Of a stretch of 64,000 bases of DNA, positions 1-8,603 are shown piece after piece. The DNA comes from Muribaculaceae bacterium (GTDB lineage Bacteria > Bacteroidota > Bacteroidia > Bacteroidales > Muribaculaceae): contig JAFZUL010000063.1 in NCBI GenBank assembly GCA_017618355.1, positions 1 through 64,000 of the forward strand, read 5' to 3'. The number at the start of each line of letters is the position of its first letter. Positions within the stretch are counted from its first letter, which is position 1. Under the pieces are notes generated by a model. It saw only the letters and a program-made list of their open reading frames with translations, was not told the origin of the DNA and did not search any database. Position numbers and translations under genes: made by a program.

Positions 1-106
1 AGTGGTTACATCACTGAATATGATAATTTTTGTAAAAAATCTAAAAATCTGTATAGAAAACAAAAATATCACCCAAAATTATAGTTTTTTAAAAAAATAA
101 GACACA

Positions 107-143
107 AAAATCCCCACAAGTTAAGTTCACTCATGGGGATTTT
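107..143 (-). terminator. Rho-independent terminator of the CYTH ATPase gene
   Basis: A perfect 10-bp inverted repeat (107-116 with 134-143, core TCCCCA/TGGGGA) lies 45 bases past the stop codon of the minus-strand gene. Read on the minus strand the stem is followed by TTTTTGTG. Nothing gene-like is visible in the AT-rich bases 1-106. Confidence 0.8.
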
Positions 144-187
144 GCGTTATGAATAAATCAAAGTGTCAGCCTAATTTATGCATCATT

Positions 188-1282
188 TTAGTCATAAAGA
201 GTCTTGACGGCGAGATTGATATTGTAGTACTTGACTTTGCCAGTCACATCTTTAATGACCTTGATGAAAGGCGGGAATTTTATCTCTTCGTCTTGTGCTC
301 CACTGTCCATCTCTAATATGCTGAAGCCAGGGTCTGGGTCAATGAACTGGTCGAGCTCATAGTACTGTCCTTCCCAGATGAAGCTCTTGCGAATCTTGTG
401 TATTGATTGTCTAGTGGGATCGGCGAGCGCCATCATACTCATATATTGGTTGTAGCTGATATTTCGCTCAGTTACAATGCGTTCGTTTTCTCCAACAGTC
501 TTGGTTGTGGTCTGCAGATACACATATTTTCCTTGCATCATGCGCTTGCGCAAACGCACCACGGTGCCTGGCTCGCTCATAAGGTAAGTCTGAACGATAT
601 CGGTTTCGATAGCATTAGGAATCTCGCCAACGAGTTCAACCATAAACTTGCGCTCATTTTCAATGGGTGCAGGAATGCCCAGCACATTAGAAATCTCACG
701 AAGCACACGGCGAATCTTGTGCTCAAAATTCTCGCTGTTGCTTATCACGCGCAAGTGAGGATGACCAGTCCAGGCGTTGCGGAGTTTCTTGTCGAGAGTG
801 CAGGCAAGATCCACGCCTTCAGTGCGAGCCTCATTGTTGCTAGTGGTGTAGAACTCGGCGGCACCGTCGGCAGCAGTTACAAGGTGCAACACTGCGTCAT
901 AGCGCGAGTCGCGCAGCTTGTCGATTGGTATATCCACCTCCTGGGTTATTGCCTGCCAGGTCTCGGGCGTGAGATATACCGAGATGTCCATCGTGCCACG
1001 GTCGCACACCAGCAGTACTGGCTTCTCGCTCTCGGCTGCGATATCTGCAAAATGGTCTTCGAGGTCAAGCTGAAGTTGCAAAGTCGCTTTCTCGGCTTTA
1101 TAGAACTGTGATTGGTTCTTAGTAAGGTAATCAACCCCTCCCACGGCAAACATAGTGGGCACTTCGGGCACTGTGTAAACTTGATATCCAAGGTTGGAGA
1201 AATGCTCTACCACTTTTGCAAGAGCGGTAGTCTTTCCGGCGCAAGGACCGCCAGTTAATACGACTTTGGTAATTTTACTCAT
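188..1282 (-). CDS. AAA family ATPase with C-terminal CYTH domain
   Basis: A 364-aa cytoplasmic protein with two domains. The N-terminal half is a P-loop kinase-like module: Walker A GGPCAGKTT is at residues 11-19 and a CDRG motif is near 93-96. The C-terminal half, from about residue 206, is a CYTH (triphosphate tunnel) domain, with the signature ExExK seen as ENERK at 208-212, followed by the basic and acidic strands that line the tunnel. CYTH domains bind triphosphate-containing or phospho-substrates. The ATPase-CYTH fusion is a recognised architecture but its substrate is not established, so none is assigned. The start is the first ATG after a TAAATTTG promoter element. It is divergent from the ABC-F gene and appears monocistronic, with its own terminator. 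Confidence 0.85.
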   Translation of the reverse strand: MSKITKVVLTGGPCAGKTTALAKVVEHFSNLGYQVYTVPEVPTMFAVGGVDYLTKNQSQFYKAEKATLQLQLDLEDHFADIAAESEKPVLLVCDRGTMDISVYLTPETWQAITQEVDIPIDKLRDSRYDAVLHLVTAADGAAEFYTTSNNEARTEGVDLACTLDKKLRNAWTGHPHLRVISNSENFEHKIRRVLREISNVLGIPAPIENERKFMVELVGEIPNAIETDIVQTYLMSEPGTVVRLRKRMMQGKYVYLQTTTKTVGENERIVTERNISYNQYMSMMALADPTRQSIHKIRKSFIWEGQYYELDQFIDPDPGFSILEMDSGAQDEEIKFPPFIKVIKDVTGKVKYYNINLAVKTLYD

Positions 1283-1342
1283 AAAATGGTGGTTTATAGT
1301 CGTTAATGATTGTTTTAGAATAAGCCTCTACTAATGAAAAGG

Positions 1343-1350
1343 CAAATTTA
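1343..1350 (-). promoter_or_regulatory. -7 promoter element for the CYTH ATPase gene
   Basis: On the minus strand this reads TAAATTTG, matching the Bacteroidetes TAnnTTTG element, about 60 bases before the start codon. No good TTTG -33 box is seen at the expected spacing. A plus-strand match, TATTTTTG at 1373-1380, faces the ABC-F gene, so the two divergent start signals sit within 40 bases of each other. Confidence 0.5.
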
Positions 1351-1483
1351 ATGAAAAAATTTTACATTACCTTATTTTTGCTGCCATATTTTTTCTTTCG
1401 CTACTCTAAAATGGGGGAAATTGCAATTATTTGAGGCAATTATTTATAGTTTATATACGTTTATAATAGAAATAAAAATAACT

Positions 1484-3352
1484 ATGTCGGCATTACTTCA
1501 AGCAGAGAATTTGACGAAGTCCTATGGTTACAACCCATTGTTCAGTGATATATCGTTCGGTCTTGACGAGGGCGATAAGGTGGGTCTTATAGCCAAGAAC
1601 GGCACAGGAAAGAGCACGTTGCTCAACTTGCTGGCCCGAGTGGAGAGTCCTGACAATGGCACCATAATCTATCGCAATAATCTGCGCATTGGCTACCTGC
1701 CTCAAAGTCCTGAGTTTGAGTCGGCAAAGACGGTCTTGGAGGTGTGCCTTGAGGGCAACGATGCTGCTTCGGTGGCAGTGCGCACCTACGAGCGGTCGCT
1801 TGCCGATGGCGATGCCTCGGCTATGACAACTGCCATTCAGGCTATGGACAACAGCCATGCCTGGGACTATGAGGCGCGTTTCAAGCAGATTCTCTCACAG
1901 CTCAAGATTGACGACTTCCACCAGCCGGTGGGTGAGTTGAGCGGCGGTCAGGTTAAGCGTGTGGCGCTTGCCAAGATTCTCATCGACGAGCCACAGTTCC
2001 TTATCCTTGATGAGCCTACCAACCACCTCGACATTGACATGATAGAGTGGCTTGAGAATTATCTCAAGCGCAGCACCATGACGCTGCTCATGGTTACCCA
2101 CGACCGCTATTTCCTCGACAACATCTGCACCCGCATCATGGAGCTTGACCATCAGCAGATTTACACATATGATGGTAACTATAACTACTACCTTGAGAAG
2201 CGTTCAGAGCGTATTGAAGCCGAGAATGTGCAGGTCGAGAAGGCTCGAAACCTGCTGCGCACCGAGCTGGAATGGATGCGCCGGCAGCCTCAGGCTCGCC
2301 AGCATAAGGCGCAATACCGCATTGACGCGTTCTACGACCTGCAGGAGCGGGCTCGCGGCTATCGTGACCGTGGCGACGTGCGCCTCAATGTGAACTCGGC
2401 CTACATCGGCAAGAAGATTTTCACCGCACATCAGGTGAGCAAGGCGTTTGGCGACAAGGTCATTCTCAAGGATTTTGAATATACTTTCGCGCGATATGAG
2501 AAGCTGGGCATCGTGGGCGACAATGGCGTAGGGAAATCTACCTTCATCAAGCTGCTGCTCGGCGAGGTGCCGTGCGACAGCGGCAGTTTCGAGATTGGCA
2601 AGACGGTGCGTTTTGGCTATTACAGCCAGGAGGGGATGAACCTCAACGAGAGCAAGACGGTGATTGATGCGGTGCGCGACATTGCCGAGTATATCTATTT
2701 CGATGAGAAGACGAATTACACTGCAGCTCAGTTCCTTAATCTGTTCCTTTTCAACAACAACGAGCAACAGAAGTACATCGCCAACCTGAGCGGCGGCGAG
2801 AAGCGACGACTCTACCTGGCGATGGTGCTGATGGGCAAGCCCAATTTTCTCATTCTTGATGAGCCGACCAACGACCTCGACATCTCCACGCTTGAGATTT
2901 TGGAGGACTACCTCTCGAAGTTCAACGGTTGCGTGATAATCGTGAGCCACGACCGTTTCTTTATGGATCGAACCGTTGACCATACCTTTGTTTTCATGGG
3001 TGATGGCGTGGTGAAGGATTTTCCAGGAAACTACAGTGAGTATAGGGCGTGGAAAGACTACCACGACCGCCTCGACGCCGAGGCCGCCCGTGCTGCAGCC
3101 AAACCTAAGGAGAAGGTGCAATATAACGTGCGCGACAATTCCCGCCGTCTCTCTTTCAAGGAGCGTCGCGAGCTGGAGCAGCTAACCACCGAGATTGATA
3201 CCCTCACCGCCGAGAAGCAGCAGCTCGACACCCTCTTCGCCAGCGGCGAGGTGATTACCGACATGGACACAAAAAGCGCACGCTACAACGAGCTCCAAAC
3301 CCTGCTTGAGGAAAAAGAAATGCGCTGGCTCGAATTGAGCGAAAAGGAGTGA
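1484..3352 (+). CDS. ABC-F family ATP-binding protein (Uup-like)
   Basis: Soluble duplicated ABC ATPase of 622 aa with no membrane segments. The first nucleotide-binding domain has Walker A KNGTGKST (38-45), signature LSGGQ and Walker B LILDEPTNHLD. The second has GDNGVGKST, LSGGEKRR and LILDEPTNDLD. A charged linker joins them and a predicted coiled-coil C-terminus follows, as in Uup. ABC-F proteins act on ribosomes or nucleic acids, not in transport. A longer open frame begins at 1421, but its extra 21 residues are hydrophobic and unlike the family. The ATG at 1484 gives MSALLQAENL, the normal ABC-F beginning, so it was chosen. It lies directly upstream of priA, which has its own promoter. 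Confidence 0.9.
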   Translation: MSALLQAENLTKSYGYNPLFSDISFGLDEGDKVGLIAKNGTGKSTLLNLLARVESPDNGTIIYRNNLRIGYLPQSPEFESAKTVLEVCLEGNDAASVAVRTYERSLADGDASAMTTAIQAMDNSHAWDYEARFKQILSQLKIDDFHQPVGELSGGQVKRVALAKILIDEPQFLILDEPTNHLDIDMIEWLENYLKRSTMTLLMVTHDRYFLDNICTRIMELDHQQIYTYDGNYNYYLEKRSERIEAENVQVEKARNLLRTELEWMRRQPQARQHKAQYRIDAFYDLQERARGYRDRGDVRLNVNSAYIGKKIFTAHQVSKAFGDKVILKDFEYTFARYEKLGIVGDNGVGKSTFIKLLLGEVPCDSGSFEIGKTVRFGYYSQEGMNLNESKTVIDAVRDIAEYIYFDEKTNYTAAQFLNLFLFNNNEQQKYIANLSGGEKRRLYLAMVLMGKPNFLILDEPTNDLDISTLEILEDYLSKFNGCVIIVSHDRFFMDRTVDHTFVFMGDGVVKDFPGNYSEYRAWKDYHDRLDAEAARAAAKPKEKVQYNVRDNSRRLSFKERRELEQLTTEIDTLTAEKQQLDTLFASGEVITDMDTKSARYNELQTLLEEKEMRWLELSEKE

Positions 3353-3359
3353 TAACAAA

Positions 3360-3391
3360 TTTGGCAAAACAAGTAAAAAATACTATCTTTG
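3360..3391 (+). promoter_or_regulatory. Promoter of priA
   Basis: TTTG (3360-3363), 20 bases, TATCTTTG (3384-3391): a full match to the Bacteroidetes -33/-7 consensus, 47 bases before the priA start. The leader contains short near-repeats of AACTGATA type. Confidence 0.75.
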
Positions 3392-3438
3392 TGGCATCAG
3401 AACTAAAAACTGATATCTGACAACTGATAATTAAAAAC

Positions 3439-5904
3439 ATGTCTCAATTTGCTGAAGTAGTATTGCCGCTGGCGGTGCAAGGAACTTACACCTACCGCAT
3501 CCCTGAGTCGATGACTGTTGGGGCGGGATTTCGTGTGTTGGTGCCGTTCGGGCGCAAGAAATACTACACGGCGATTGTGGTGATGACTCACGACATTGAG
3601 CCAAAGGGCTATAAGGTGAAGGAAATCCTTGCCTTGCTTGACGAGGGACCAGTGTTGAGACATCCTCAGCTCAAGTTCTGGCAGTGGATTGCCGACTATT
3701 ACCTGTGTACTGTGGGCGAGGTGTATAAGGCTGCTGTGCCAAGTGGCCTGAAGGTTGAGAGCGAGACGTTTATTAGCCCTAATCCTGACTATGAGGAGGA
3801 GACGCCTGGAGAACTCAACGACCGCGAGAAGGTGATTCTCGACTTCACCAACCAGCGCGGAAAGGTGCAGATTACCGAACTTACCAACGCAACAGGCTTC
3901 AAGAACGTGGAGGGCATTGTGAGCCGACTGCTCGACAAGGGCGCTGTGCATGTGGCAGAGAAGGTGATGGACAACTACCGTCCTAAGACCGAGACCTGCG
4001 TGCGCTTGACCATTGAGCGTAATGATGAGCAGGGGCTGCATGGCTTTTTCGACCGTGTGAGTCGTGCCAAGAAGCAGGAGCAACTGCTGCTGGCTTACCT
4101 CGACCTCTCGCAATGGATGCAGCGCAGCAAGCCTGTGAAGGAAGTCACTCAGGAGGCGCTTCTGCAGCGCTCGGGATGCACCCAGCCAGTGCTTGCCGCC
4201 GCCCGCAAAAACGGACTTTTTGAGATTTACAAGCGCGAGATAAACCGCTTTGAGTCGATGGGTGGGGGAGTAGTGGAACTGCCCACTCTCACCGAAGTGC
4301 AGAAAACTGCATATAAGAGTATTCACACATCCTTCAAGGAAAAAGACATAACGCTGCTGCATGGTGTGACCTCGAGCGGCAAGACGTCAATCTATATGCA
4401 CCTCATCAACGATGCCCTCAAGCTGGGCAAGCAGGTGCTCTACCTCGTTCCTGAAATCGCCCTCACTACCCAGCTCACGCAGCGGTTGAGACGAGTGTTT
4501 GGTGAGCGCTTGCTCATCTATCACAGTAAGTTCAGCGACAATGAGCGGGTGGATATATGGAAGAAGTTGCTCACCTCTAGCGATCCGTGCGTGATTATTG
4601 GCGTGCGCTCGAGTGTGTTCCTGCCTTACAGCAATTTGGGCCTAGTTATTATCGATGAAGAACACGATACCAGCTACAAGCAGCAGGACCCAGCTCCGCG
4701 CTATAACGGTCGTGACACCGCCATCATGCTTGCGCACATGCACGGCGCAAAGACGGTGCTTGGCTCGGCAACACCTGCCATCGACACCTACTACAAAGCT
4801 CTCAATGGCCGATACGGACTGGTGGAACTTACCACCCGCTACGAGGATATAGAGATGCCGCAAGTGCGACTTATTGACCTTAAAAAGGCATGGAAAAAGC
4901 ATGAGATGAACGGGATGTTCTCGATGGAACTTGTGGGCGAGTGCCGAAAGGCGTTGGAAAATAATGAGCAGGTGATTCTGTTCCAGAATCGCCGCGGATA
5001 TGCTCCGATGGTGCGCTGCAAGCAATGCGCGTGGGTGCCCACCTGCGTGAACTGCGACGTGTCGCTCACTTACCACCGCCGTGTGGATACCCTTACCTGC
5101 CACTACTGCGGCCACACCATCACGCTGCCCACCGTATGCCCAGCTTGCGGCAATCCGAGCATCGAGATTGTGGGCTATGGCACCGAGCGCATCGAGGAGG
5201 AGATTGATGAAGTGTTCCCTAACGAGAAAATTTCGCGCATGGATCTCGACACTACTCGCAGCAAGAACAGCTATGACCGCATCATCGACGAGTTCTCTCA
5301 GCACAAGACCAATATCCTCGTTGGCACGCAGATGGTGACCAAGGGCTTGGACTTCGACGCGGTGAGCATAGTGGGAATACTCAATGCCGACACCATGATA
5401 CATTTCCCCGACTTCCGCAGCCACGAGCGGGCCTTCAATATGCTTGAGCAGGTGGCGGGACGAGCTGGGCGCAAGAACAAACAGGGAAAGGTGATAATCC
5501 AGACTAGCAACCCCTCTCATCCCGTCATTGAGCGTGTGATGGAGCATGACTACAAGGGGTTCTATGAGCAGGAGATTGCCGAGAGGCAGCAGTTTGGCTA
5601 TCCACCGTTCACCAAAATAATCAACATTTATCTCAAACACAAGCAGGACGATGTGGTGGTTGAGATGGCGGTGCGCTACAGCAACTTGCTAAGAAAGGTG
5701 TTCGGCAACCGTGTGCTTGGCCCCGAGGCCCCTATGGTGGCAAAGGTGCAGACGTTCTATATCCGACAGATAGTTCTCAAGATGGAGCTCGCCGCATCAA
5801 TGACAAAGGTGAAGAAGATTCTGCGCGACCTCTACGAGCAACTCCTCGCCGCCGACTCCCGCATGCGCTCCACACGACTCTACTTCGACGTGGACCCATC
5901 TTGA
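3439..5904 (+). CDS. priA: Primosomal protein N' (PriA helicase)
   Basis: An 821-aa superfamily 2 DNA helicase that reloads the replisome at stalled forks. The N-terminal DNA-binding region is followed by Walker A GVTSSGKT (309-316) and the DEEH box (406-409). A cysteine-rich zinc-binding segment lies around residues 527-572, with CxxC pairs such as CKQC, CVNC, CHYC and CPAC. The helicase C-terminal half includes QMVTKGLDF and QVAGRAGR. Length and motif order are those of a complete PriA. It is preceded by its own promoter and ends convergently against fabG, with a shared hairpin between them. Nothing is missing or unusual. Confidence 0.97.
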   Translation: MSQFAEVVLPLAVQGTYTYRIPESMTVGAGFRVLVPFGRKKYYTAIVVMTHDIEPKGYKVKEILALLDEGPVLRHPQLKFWQWIADYYLCTVGEVYKAAVPSGLKVESETFISPNPDYEEETPGELNDREKVILDFTNQRGKVQITELTNATGFKNVEGIVSRLLDKGAVHVAEKVMDNYRPKTETCVRLTIERNDEQGLHGFFDRVSRAKKQEQLLLAYLDLSQWMQRSKPVKEVTQEALLQRSGCTQPVLAAARKNGLFEIYKREINRFESMGGGVVELPTLTEVQKTAYKSIHTSFKEKDITLLHGVTSSGKTSIYMHLINDALKLGKQVLYLVPEIALTTQLTQRLRRVFGERLLIYHSKFSDNERVDIWKKLLTSSDPCVIIGVRSSVFLPYSNLGLVIIDEEHDTSYKQQDPAPRYNGRDTAIMLAHMHGAKTVLGSATPAIDTYYKALNGRYGLVELTTRYEDIEMPQVRLIDLKKAWKKHEMNGMFSMELVGECRKALENNEQVILFQNRRGYAPMVRCKQCAWVPTCVNCDVSLTYHRRVDTLTCHYCGHTITLPTVCPACGNPSIEIVGYGTERIEEEIDEVFPNEKISRMDLDTTRSKNSYDRIIDEFSQHKTNILVGTQMVTKGLDFDAVSIVGILNADTMIHFPDFRSHERAFNMLEQVAGRAGRKNKQGKVIIQTSNPSHPVIERVMEHDYKGFYEQEIAERQQFGYPPFTKIINIYLKHKQDDVVVEMAVRYSNLLRKVFGNRVLGPEAPMVAKVQTFYIRQIVLKMELAASMTKVKKILRDLYEQLLAADSRMRSTRLYFDVDPS

Positions 5905-5956
5905 TAATGCAGAATTCAGAATTTGCGACCCATGCTGCGTGGTGGGCGCTTACAAA

Positions 5957-5985
5957 AACGCATCAAGCAGATTGCCTGATGCGTT
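5957..5985. terminator. Terminator between convergent priA and fabG
   Basis: Inverted repeat AACGCATCA (5957-5965) / TGATGCGTT (5977-5985), extended by three more pairs after one mismatch. It is followed by GTGTGATTTTTG on the plus strand and preceded by AAAA, so it could serve both genes. Just upstream, 5908-5922 carries a short GCAGAATTCAGAATT repeat of a type seen again near 8.5 kb. Confidence 0.65.
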
Positions 5986-6043
5986 GTGTGATTTTTGTAG
6001 ATGAGGGGAGGTGTTCTCGAGTGGTCGAGTTTCTCCTTAAGGA

Positions 6044-6790
6044 TTACATGTTCATTCCGCCATCTACTTGGATAACTTGGCCAGTGACGTAGCTTGCCAT
6101 GTCGCTGGCTAGGAAGGTGGCTACATTGGCGATGTCGTCAACTGTGCCTCCGCGGCGCATTGGAATCCTCTGTGCCCACTCTTTGCGCACCTCCTCGGGG
6201 AGGGCGGCAGTCATAGCGGTCTCGATGAAGCCAGGAGCGATAGCGTTGGCGCGTATGCCACGGCTACCCATTTCCTGGGCGATGCTCTTGGCGAGAGCGA
6301 TAAGGCCTGCCTTGCTGGCGGCGTAGTTGCTCTGTCCGGCATTGCCATGAACGCCAACCACCGATGCCATGTTAATGATAGAGCCGCCGCGCTGTCGCAT
6401 CATTATGGGAGTGAGAGCGTGGATAAAGTTGAATGCGCTCTTGAGGTTTACGGCGATAACGGCATCCCACTGCTGCTCGGTCATGCGCAGCATAAGGCCG
6501 TCTTTGGTGATGCCTGCATTATTGACGAGGATGTCGATTTTACCAAATTCCTCATGAATCTGTTTTACCACTTCTTCGGTCTGGGCGAAGTCGGCTGCGT
6601 TGCTGGCATATCCTTTGGCCTTTACGCCCAAGGCTGCGATTTCCTGCTCTGTCTTTTTTCCGTTCTCGTCTATCACGAGGTCGGTGAATGCGATGTCAGC
6701 GCCTTCGCTGGCAAACTTCAAGGCGATGGCCTTGCCTATTCCACGTGCGGCACCAGTAATCAGCGCCACCTTTCCTTCTAATAACTTCAT
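6044..6790 (-). CDS. fabG: 3-oxoacyl-[acyl-carrier-protein] reductase
   Basis: A 248-aa classical short-chain dehydrogenase. It has the NADP-binding TGAARGIG at residues 12-19, NNAG at 90-93, and the catalytic Ser143, Tyr156 and Lys160 in the YAASK motif. It ends in the usual VTGQVIQVDGG. The length and the close fit to FabG, instead of a sugar dehydrogenase, support the NADPH-dependent reduction of 3-oxoacyl-ACP in fatty-acid elongation. It stands alone here, without other fab genes, convergent with priA and with its own promoter. Confidence 0.9.
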   Translation of the reverse strand: MKLLEGKVALITGAARGIGKAIALKFASEGADIAFTDLVIDENGKKTEQEIAALGVKAKGYASNAADFAQTEEVVKQIHEEFGKIDILVNNAGITKDGLMLRMTEQQWDAVIAVNLKSAFNFIHALTPIMMRQRGGSIINMASVVGVHGNAGQSNYAASKAGLIALAKSIAQEMGSRGIRANAIAPGFIETAMTAALPEEVRKEWAQRIPMRRGGTVDDIANVATFLASDMASYVTGQVIQVDGGMNM

Positions 6791-6843
6791 TTAATCTTCT
6801 GTTTTATTTGTTGTTATTTGTTGTTTTCTTCGTTTTGCGGCTG

Positions 6844-6875
6844 CAAAAGTAGTGATTATTCCTGAAATGTGGAAA
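6844..6875 (-). promoter_or_regulatory. Promoter of fabG
   Basis: On the minus strand TTTC (6872-6875), 20 bases, TACTTTTG (6844-6851), then about 53 bases to the fabG start. The -7 box is a perfect consensus match and the -33 box has one mismatch. Confidence 0.65.
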
Positions 6876-6906
6876 GAAGTGGTGGTAAAAAACGTCAATG
6901 GGGGTA

Positions 6907-8448
6907 TCAGTACACGATTTCTGAGGCGCATGGGGCACTCTCATTGTTGCAGCGGTCGAGGGCAGTAACGATGTAGATTGTTCCCGTGGGTTTGTGTTTT
7001 GATTTTTTCGACTGTTTGAGTCCGAGTGGATTTGGCAGTGTGACTGACGTTTGATTGGTCACTTTGACTATAGCCCACGGGTCGTTCATGTCGATGTCAA
7101 AGTCGTAACTTCCCTGGAATTCATAGACAACATATTTCACCGCCTCTTGCATAGGGTCAGTGGTCACTGGAGCATCCCATGAGAGCACAGTAACATCTTT
7201 CTTTTTGTCAAAACACAGGTTTGTGACTGCGGGTGGTGGCACGTCGTCAATCCAAGTGACGGCAGGGCACAGAGCCTTAGAGCGCATCTGATGGTTGCTC
7301 AACGAGTCGAGCACGCCTTTATAGTTCTCTGTGACAGAGTAGCCTGGCCACCATGTGACGCCGTGCACATTGGGCAGGGTGCGCATCAGTTCAATCTTGT
7401 GGTTGAGCTGTGTGGGGTTGAGGGTGTCGGGGATGTCGTGATGGTCCATCACGTTGCGCACCGCTTGGCCGTAGTACATGTGACGGCCGTTGGCATGGTC
7501 GTTCCACCAGTAGCTGAGCACCAGGTCGCTAGCCGCTTTGTGTTCCAGCTCCCAGTAGAGTTGTGGCACCATGTAATCGACCCATCCCATCGCTGTCCAC
7601 TTTGGGCAGTCGGCGTATAGCGCGTCGTAGCACTCCAGGCCGTTGGTCTCGCTGCCGTTGCGGTCGCTCTTCTTATTGCGCCAGATTCCGAAGGGGCTGA
7701 TGCCAAACCTTACCCACGGTTTGGTGCTTTGTATAGTGTTGTGCAGCTGCTCGATGAGCAGGTCCACGTTGTGACGTCGCCAGTCACCTTTGTCGCCCCA
7801 GCCTTTGCCATATTTCTCAAATGAGGCGGTGTCGGGGAACTCGGCGCCCTTCACTGGATAGGGATAGAAGTAATCGTCCATGTGGATGGCGTCGAGGTCG
7901 TAGCGTGTAATCATGTCGCGCACCACGAGGTTGATGAAGTCACGGCTCTCGGGCAACGCGGGGTCGAAATATATCTTGCCGTCTGCATACTTGAGGAACC
8001 ACTCTGGATGCTCGTAGTAGATGTGCCCAGATGCGGGCTGGTCTTTCTCGCCGCTTGTAACACGGTAGGGGTTAATCCATGCGTGCAGCTCCATACCGCG
8101 GCTGTGGCATTCGTCAATCATAAACTGCAGCGGGTCCCACACGGGGTCGGGCGCCTTGCCCGCTTCGCCAGTGAGCCACCGTGACCAAGGCTCGAGGTCA
8201 CTGATATAAGCGGCGTCGGCCTGTGGACGCACCTGCCAGATGACGGCATTCACGCCAGCCTGATCAAGTTTGTTGAGCTGGTCGCGCAAGTAGTCCTGCG
8301 TCTGTTGAGGGGTCATCTTGGCATATTGCCCCTGTCCGATGATGTGTAACCACGCTCCACGGAACTCGCGCTTGGGAGCATCTTTCGCACTTGCCATAAC
8401 TGCAACGAGCACGGCAAGAGCAACTGCTATTTTTCTGAATGATTTCAT
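6907..8448 (-). CDS. GHL10 family glycoside hydrolase (DigH/YddW-like), secreted
   Basis: A 513-aa exported protein with a signal peptide at residues 1-20. The frame stays open further upstream, to 8670, but that extension is made of tandem low-complexity sequence and overlaps the cls gene, so the ATG at 8448 is preferred. The catalytic barrel starts with EFRGAWLHI and contains NAVIWQVRPQADA, LHAWINPYRV and IHMDDYFYPYPV, hallmarks of the DUF187/GHL10 family. After it comes a fibronectin-III-like domain with TVLSWDAP. The characterised E. coli member, DigH (YddW), cleaves peptide-free peptidoglycan glycans; applying that activity here is inference. The leader of the gene is a pyrimidine-rich 9-bp tandem repeat. 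Confidence 0.85.
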   Translation of the reverse strand: MKSFRKIAVALAVLVAVMASAKDAPKREFRGAWLHIIGQGQYAKMTPQQTQDYLRDQLNKLDQAGVNAVIWQVRPQADAAYISDLEPWSRWLTGEAGKAPDPVWDPLQFMIDECHSRGMELHAWINPYRVTSGEKDQPASGHIYYEHPEWFLKYADGKIYFDPALPESRDFINLVVRDMITRYDLDAIHMDDYFYPYPVKGAEFPDTASFEKYGKGWGDKGDWRRHNVDLLIEQLHNTIQSTKPWVRFGISPFGIWRNKKSDRNGSETNGLECYDALYADCPKWTAMGWVDYMVPQLYWELEHKAASDLVLSYWWNDHANGRHMYYGQAVRNVMDHHDIPDTLNPTQLNHKIELMRTLPNVHGVTWWPGYSVTENYKGVLDSLSNHQMRSKALCPAVTWIDDVPPPAVTNLCFDKKKDVTVLSWDAPVTTDPMQEAVKYVVYEFQGSYDFDIDMNDPWAIVKVTNQTSVTLPNPLGLKQSKKSKHKPTGTIYIVTALDRCNNESAPCASEIVY

Positions 8449-8452
8449 GTTG

Positions 8453-8515
8453 GTAAAGGAGTGAAAGGAGAAAAAGGAATTAAATGATTTAGAGGAATCA
8501 AAGGAGTTAAAAAAA
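8453..8515. repeat. 9-bp tandem repeat in the leader of the GHL10 gene
   Basis: On the minus strand this stretch consists of degenerate 9-mers of the form TTTAACTCC / TTTGATTCC, ending five bases before the start codon. The same repeat type precedes the SGNH gene at 47985-48047. Confidence 0.7.
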
Positions 8516-8518
8516 CGT

Positions 8519-8603
8519 GAATTCTGCATTTTGTTTTCCGCATTGTTTTGGCGTTGCCCAATTCTGCATTCCGCATTCTGAATTCTGCATTGATTCAGCA
8601 TTA
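8519..8603. repeat. ATTCTGCATTC-type intergenic repeats
   Basis: Several copies of AATTCTGCATT and CCGCATTCTG follow one another between cls and the GHL10 gene. Related single units occur at 5908-5922 and 49010-49045. The copies overlap the cls stop codon, whose last bases fall inside the tract. Confidence 0.6.

Noticed and set aside
2204..3121. Long open frame of 305 codons on the minus strand inside the ABC-F gene
   Set aside because: It is a shadow of the plus-strand gene, which has all ABC motifs; the antisense translation has no recognisable features.
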